DNA of 64,000 bases from Phytoseiulus persimilis (taxonomy: Eukaryota; Arthropoda; Arachnida; Mesostigmata; Phytoseiidae), in contig CM075102.1 of assembly GCA_037576195.1 (NCBI GenBank), positions 8,866,001-8,930,000 on the forward strand, written 5' to 3'. The first letter of the stretch is position 1. The number at the start of each line of letters is the position of its first letter. This document shows positions 62,353-64,000 of this stretch, in pieces. The position numbers and the translations under genes are program-made. The notes beneath the pieces were generated by a model. It was not told the origin of the DNA, ran no database searches, and saw only the letters and a program-made list of their open reading frames with translations.

Positions 62353-63462
62353 ATGACGACATTTCTTTCCGCCCTGAAATCCCGTATACCCGTTTCGAAG
62401 GAGCGAGGAAAAGTCGACACTTATCAGCAAGGGAGCTCTTCTTCTCGGTTTTCCACGTCTGAACGATCCTCTCCACTCCAACCATCTCATCACCAGGTAC
62501 GTTCCTCGGAGAAACACACCCGGCTGCCGAACATCGGAGTAGCCGTCTGGCTTCCCGCGAGCGCTAGCTCTTTGTCCGTGGAGTTGGTTCTCTGAGAGTG
62601 TTCAATTATTCACAACAAGAACTACAGGAAGCAGCGAACTCCATCGTTTCAGCCCACGAAACTGAAACGCCTGCCGCGGTCTCGTCTTCCGAGCAAACTA
62701 TCGGAGGAATGCGCGCTTCGCCCTATCATCGAGGGCGGAATCCACACCGGCAGAGGGTATGAACGGAGTTCAAAGCAAAAACTCCCAGTTCGCCAGGAGC
62801 TCGGGGCGAACGCGAATTGTTTCCAACTCGCGTTGCTCCTGGAAACGCTTTTTTGCTCCAGGAGCCATGGAGCTGAAAGTGTCAGGGCATCGGGGTGCAC
62901 AACAAACGTTTCTCAACCGTGACGCCCGTCAGCCTGGGCTGCACGGAAGTCGATAGAAATTCCCGATCTGATTCGGCAGGATGGAGCAGCAAGAGAGTCC
63001 CAGACATCCCACCGAGAGGAGAGCGGAATCCCTCGGGTAAAGTAGAGTTCATCAGTTTGTGTGTTTAACTTGTTTATCAAGCGCGAACGAACTTTTGTTC
63101 TCTTCCACTCGAACTCCCAATTTCGTTGTGTTTGCGCTGCTGCAGAAGAGCCCATCGCGTTTCACCAGACAAGCTCCTCTTCTCTCTTCCGTTGAGGATC
63201 CAGCGGGAGCTTCCCCGGAGCCTCCGGCGAGCTTTCTGAACGTTCTCGCGGTGGATGTTCGTGACATTCGTGGCGGCAGCATCTTGGAGGAGTTCATGTG
63301 AGGGCTGCCTTAATGAATGAAGGTCAGTTTTCTGGATTTTTCCCCAGCTCAGACCCCATCCGAAGAGAGGACATTATCGGTTCGGCGAGGAGGAGGAAAA
63401 ATGTGTTTTCCATTGCTCTCCTTCGCAGTTCCCTCCGCTCCCCCCTGCCGTGCACGCCCTGA
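62353..63462 (+). CDS. Unknown protein, five-exon model, about 198 aa
   Basis: Exons: 62353-62496, 62628-62756, 62980-63036, 63146-63297 and 63348-63462. Every junction is GT-AG and all phases close to a 597-nt frame; donors such as CAG|GTACGT and acceptors such as TTTTTCCCCAG are strong. The product starts MTTFLSALKSRIPVSKERGK, continues as a Ser/Gln-rich, probably disordered segment, and then reads FLNVLAVDVRDIRGGSILEE and SDPIRREDIIGSARRRK. No transmembrane segment or known domain is seen. The gene is divergent to the glutamate receptor, with about 1.6 kb between the two start codons. The last exon is less sure: the protein could instead stop at TGA 63298-63300 if exon 4 is not spliced, or continue past 63462 by another donor. 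Function unknown. Confidence 0.6.
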
Positions 63463-64000
63463 ATCGGACCTCATGAAGTCGCTATCGTCTCACGGATCTC
63501 AAATCTGCACGCTCTGTACAGCTCATGAAGGCCAAAAACATTTCATCAGCGTCCGAGGAAAGGGCTCTCGATAAAGAGGAGCGAATAGGATCGCAATGAA
63601 TAATTACTGCGCACTTACGGCGACTTCGCTCATTAGCGTACTCGGCCGAGTTCGCGCATTCTCTCAACGGTTTATCGTTGCTGCGCTGCCACTGCGTCGA
63701 AAAGCGTCGATCTCAATGAAGCTCACCTGCGTTACTGATGGCAAACGTAGCGTTTGCTTCGACGTATGCGATTTCAGGGTGCATACGGTTCTGTGTTGGA
63801 AGATTCGACGATCTCTCTTTGATTATTTCCTCGAGGAGTTCTTTCGTACGCGAGTGGACCAGCGCTCACCAGGCCGCCTGCAAAAAAAAAATCCTCTAGT
63901 TAGTTCGTGCGCGAAGTGGGTGGAAATTTCTCGCCGACCGGAAGGAGCCTCAATCTCGCGCCGTAATGAACGTATGATGTGAAGAGAGCGCAGCTAGATT
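63463..64000. other. Right edge of the window, no supported gene
   Basis: A 128-codon plus frame (63596-63982, starts MNNYCALTATSLISVLG) runs almost to the edge but has no recognisable motif. Confidence 0.35.

Overview
The window is nuclear DNA from an animal, most likely a chelicerate and plausibly a mesostigmatid (phytoseiid-type) mite. It has GT-AG split genes with many short introns (about 50-140 nt), roughly balanced base composition, LINE and DNA-transposon debris, and an arginine kinase that reads like tick and mite arginine kinases. The species assignment is an inference. No bacterial-type operons, CRISPR arrays, rRNA or convincing tRNA genes are visible.

Layout. 1-29.8 kb: no recognisable conserved gene. 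It holds scattered open frames, a very degraded stretch resembling a Ty3/gypsy reverse transcriptase (about 4.8-5.1 kb), and a foldback-like structure made of two inverted arrays of a 17-bp unit (26.5-27.3 kb). 29.9-34.0 kb (-): a seven-exon gene for a divergent AGC-type protein kinase of about 638 aa, with DFD in place of DFG and no visible alpha-C glutamate. 35.1-35.6 kb (+): a candidate two-exon small gene. 37.2-37.9 kb (+): a 5'-truncated, frameshifted LINE. A second LINE tail of the same type lies at 38.33-38.36 kb (-), directly downstream of a two-exon gene for a 197-aa secreted protein (38.45-39.16 kb). 41.0-41.7 kb: a 722-bp terminal-inverted-repeat element with a perfect 10-bp target duplication. 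42.8-45.2 kb (-): a complete four-exon arginine kinase gene. 52.6-60.7 kb (-): a 15-exon ionotropic glutamate receptor. 62.35-63.46 kb (+): a five-exon gene for a protein of unknown function, divergently arranged to the receptor.

How the genes relate. They are independent eukaryotic transcription units, not an operon. Arginine kinase buffers ATP in muscle and nerve. The glutamate receptor has a complete S1-M1-pore-M3-S2-M4 layout but unusual ligand-site, pore and gate residues, and its frame is interrupted by several small indels, two sets of which compensate each other. The kinase has lost several canonical catalytic motifs while keeping an intact, phase-consistent open frame. These last two genes, the foldback arrays and the 10-bp-TSD element are the most interesting items. 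Exon models were built by hand from open frames, splice signals and intron phase. No database search was possible.
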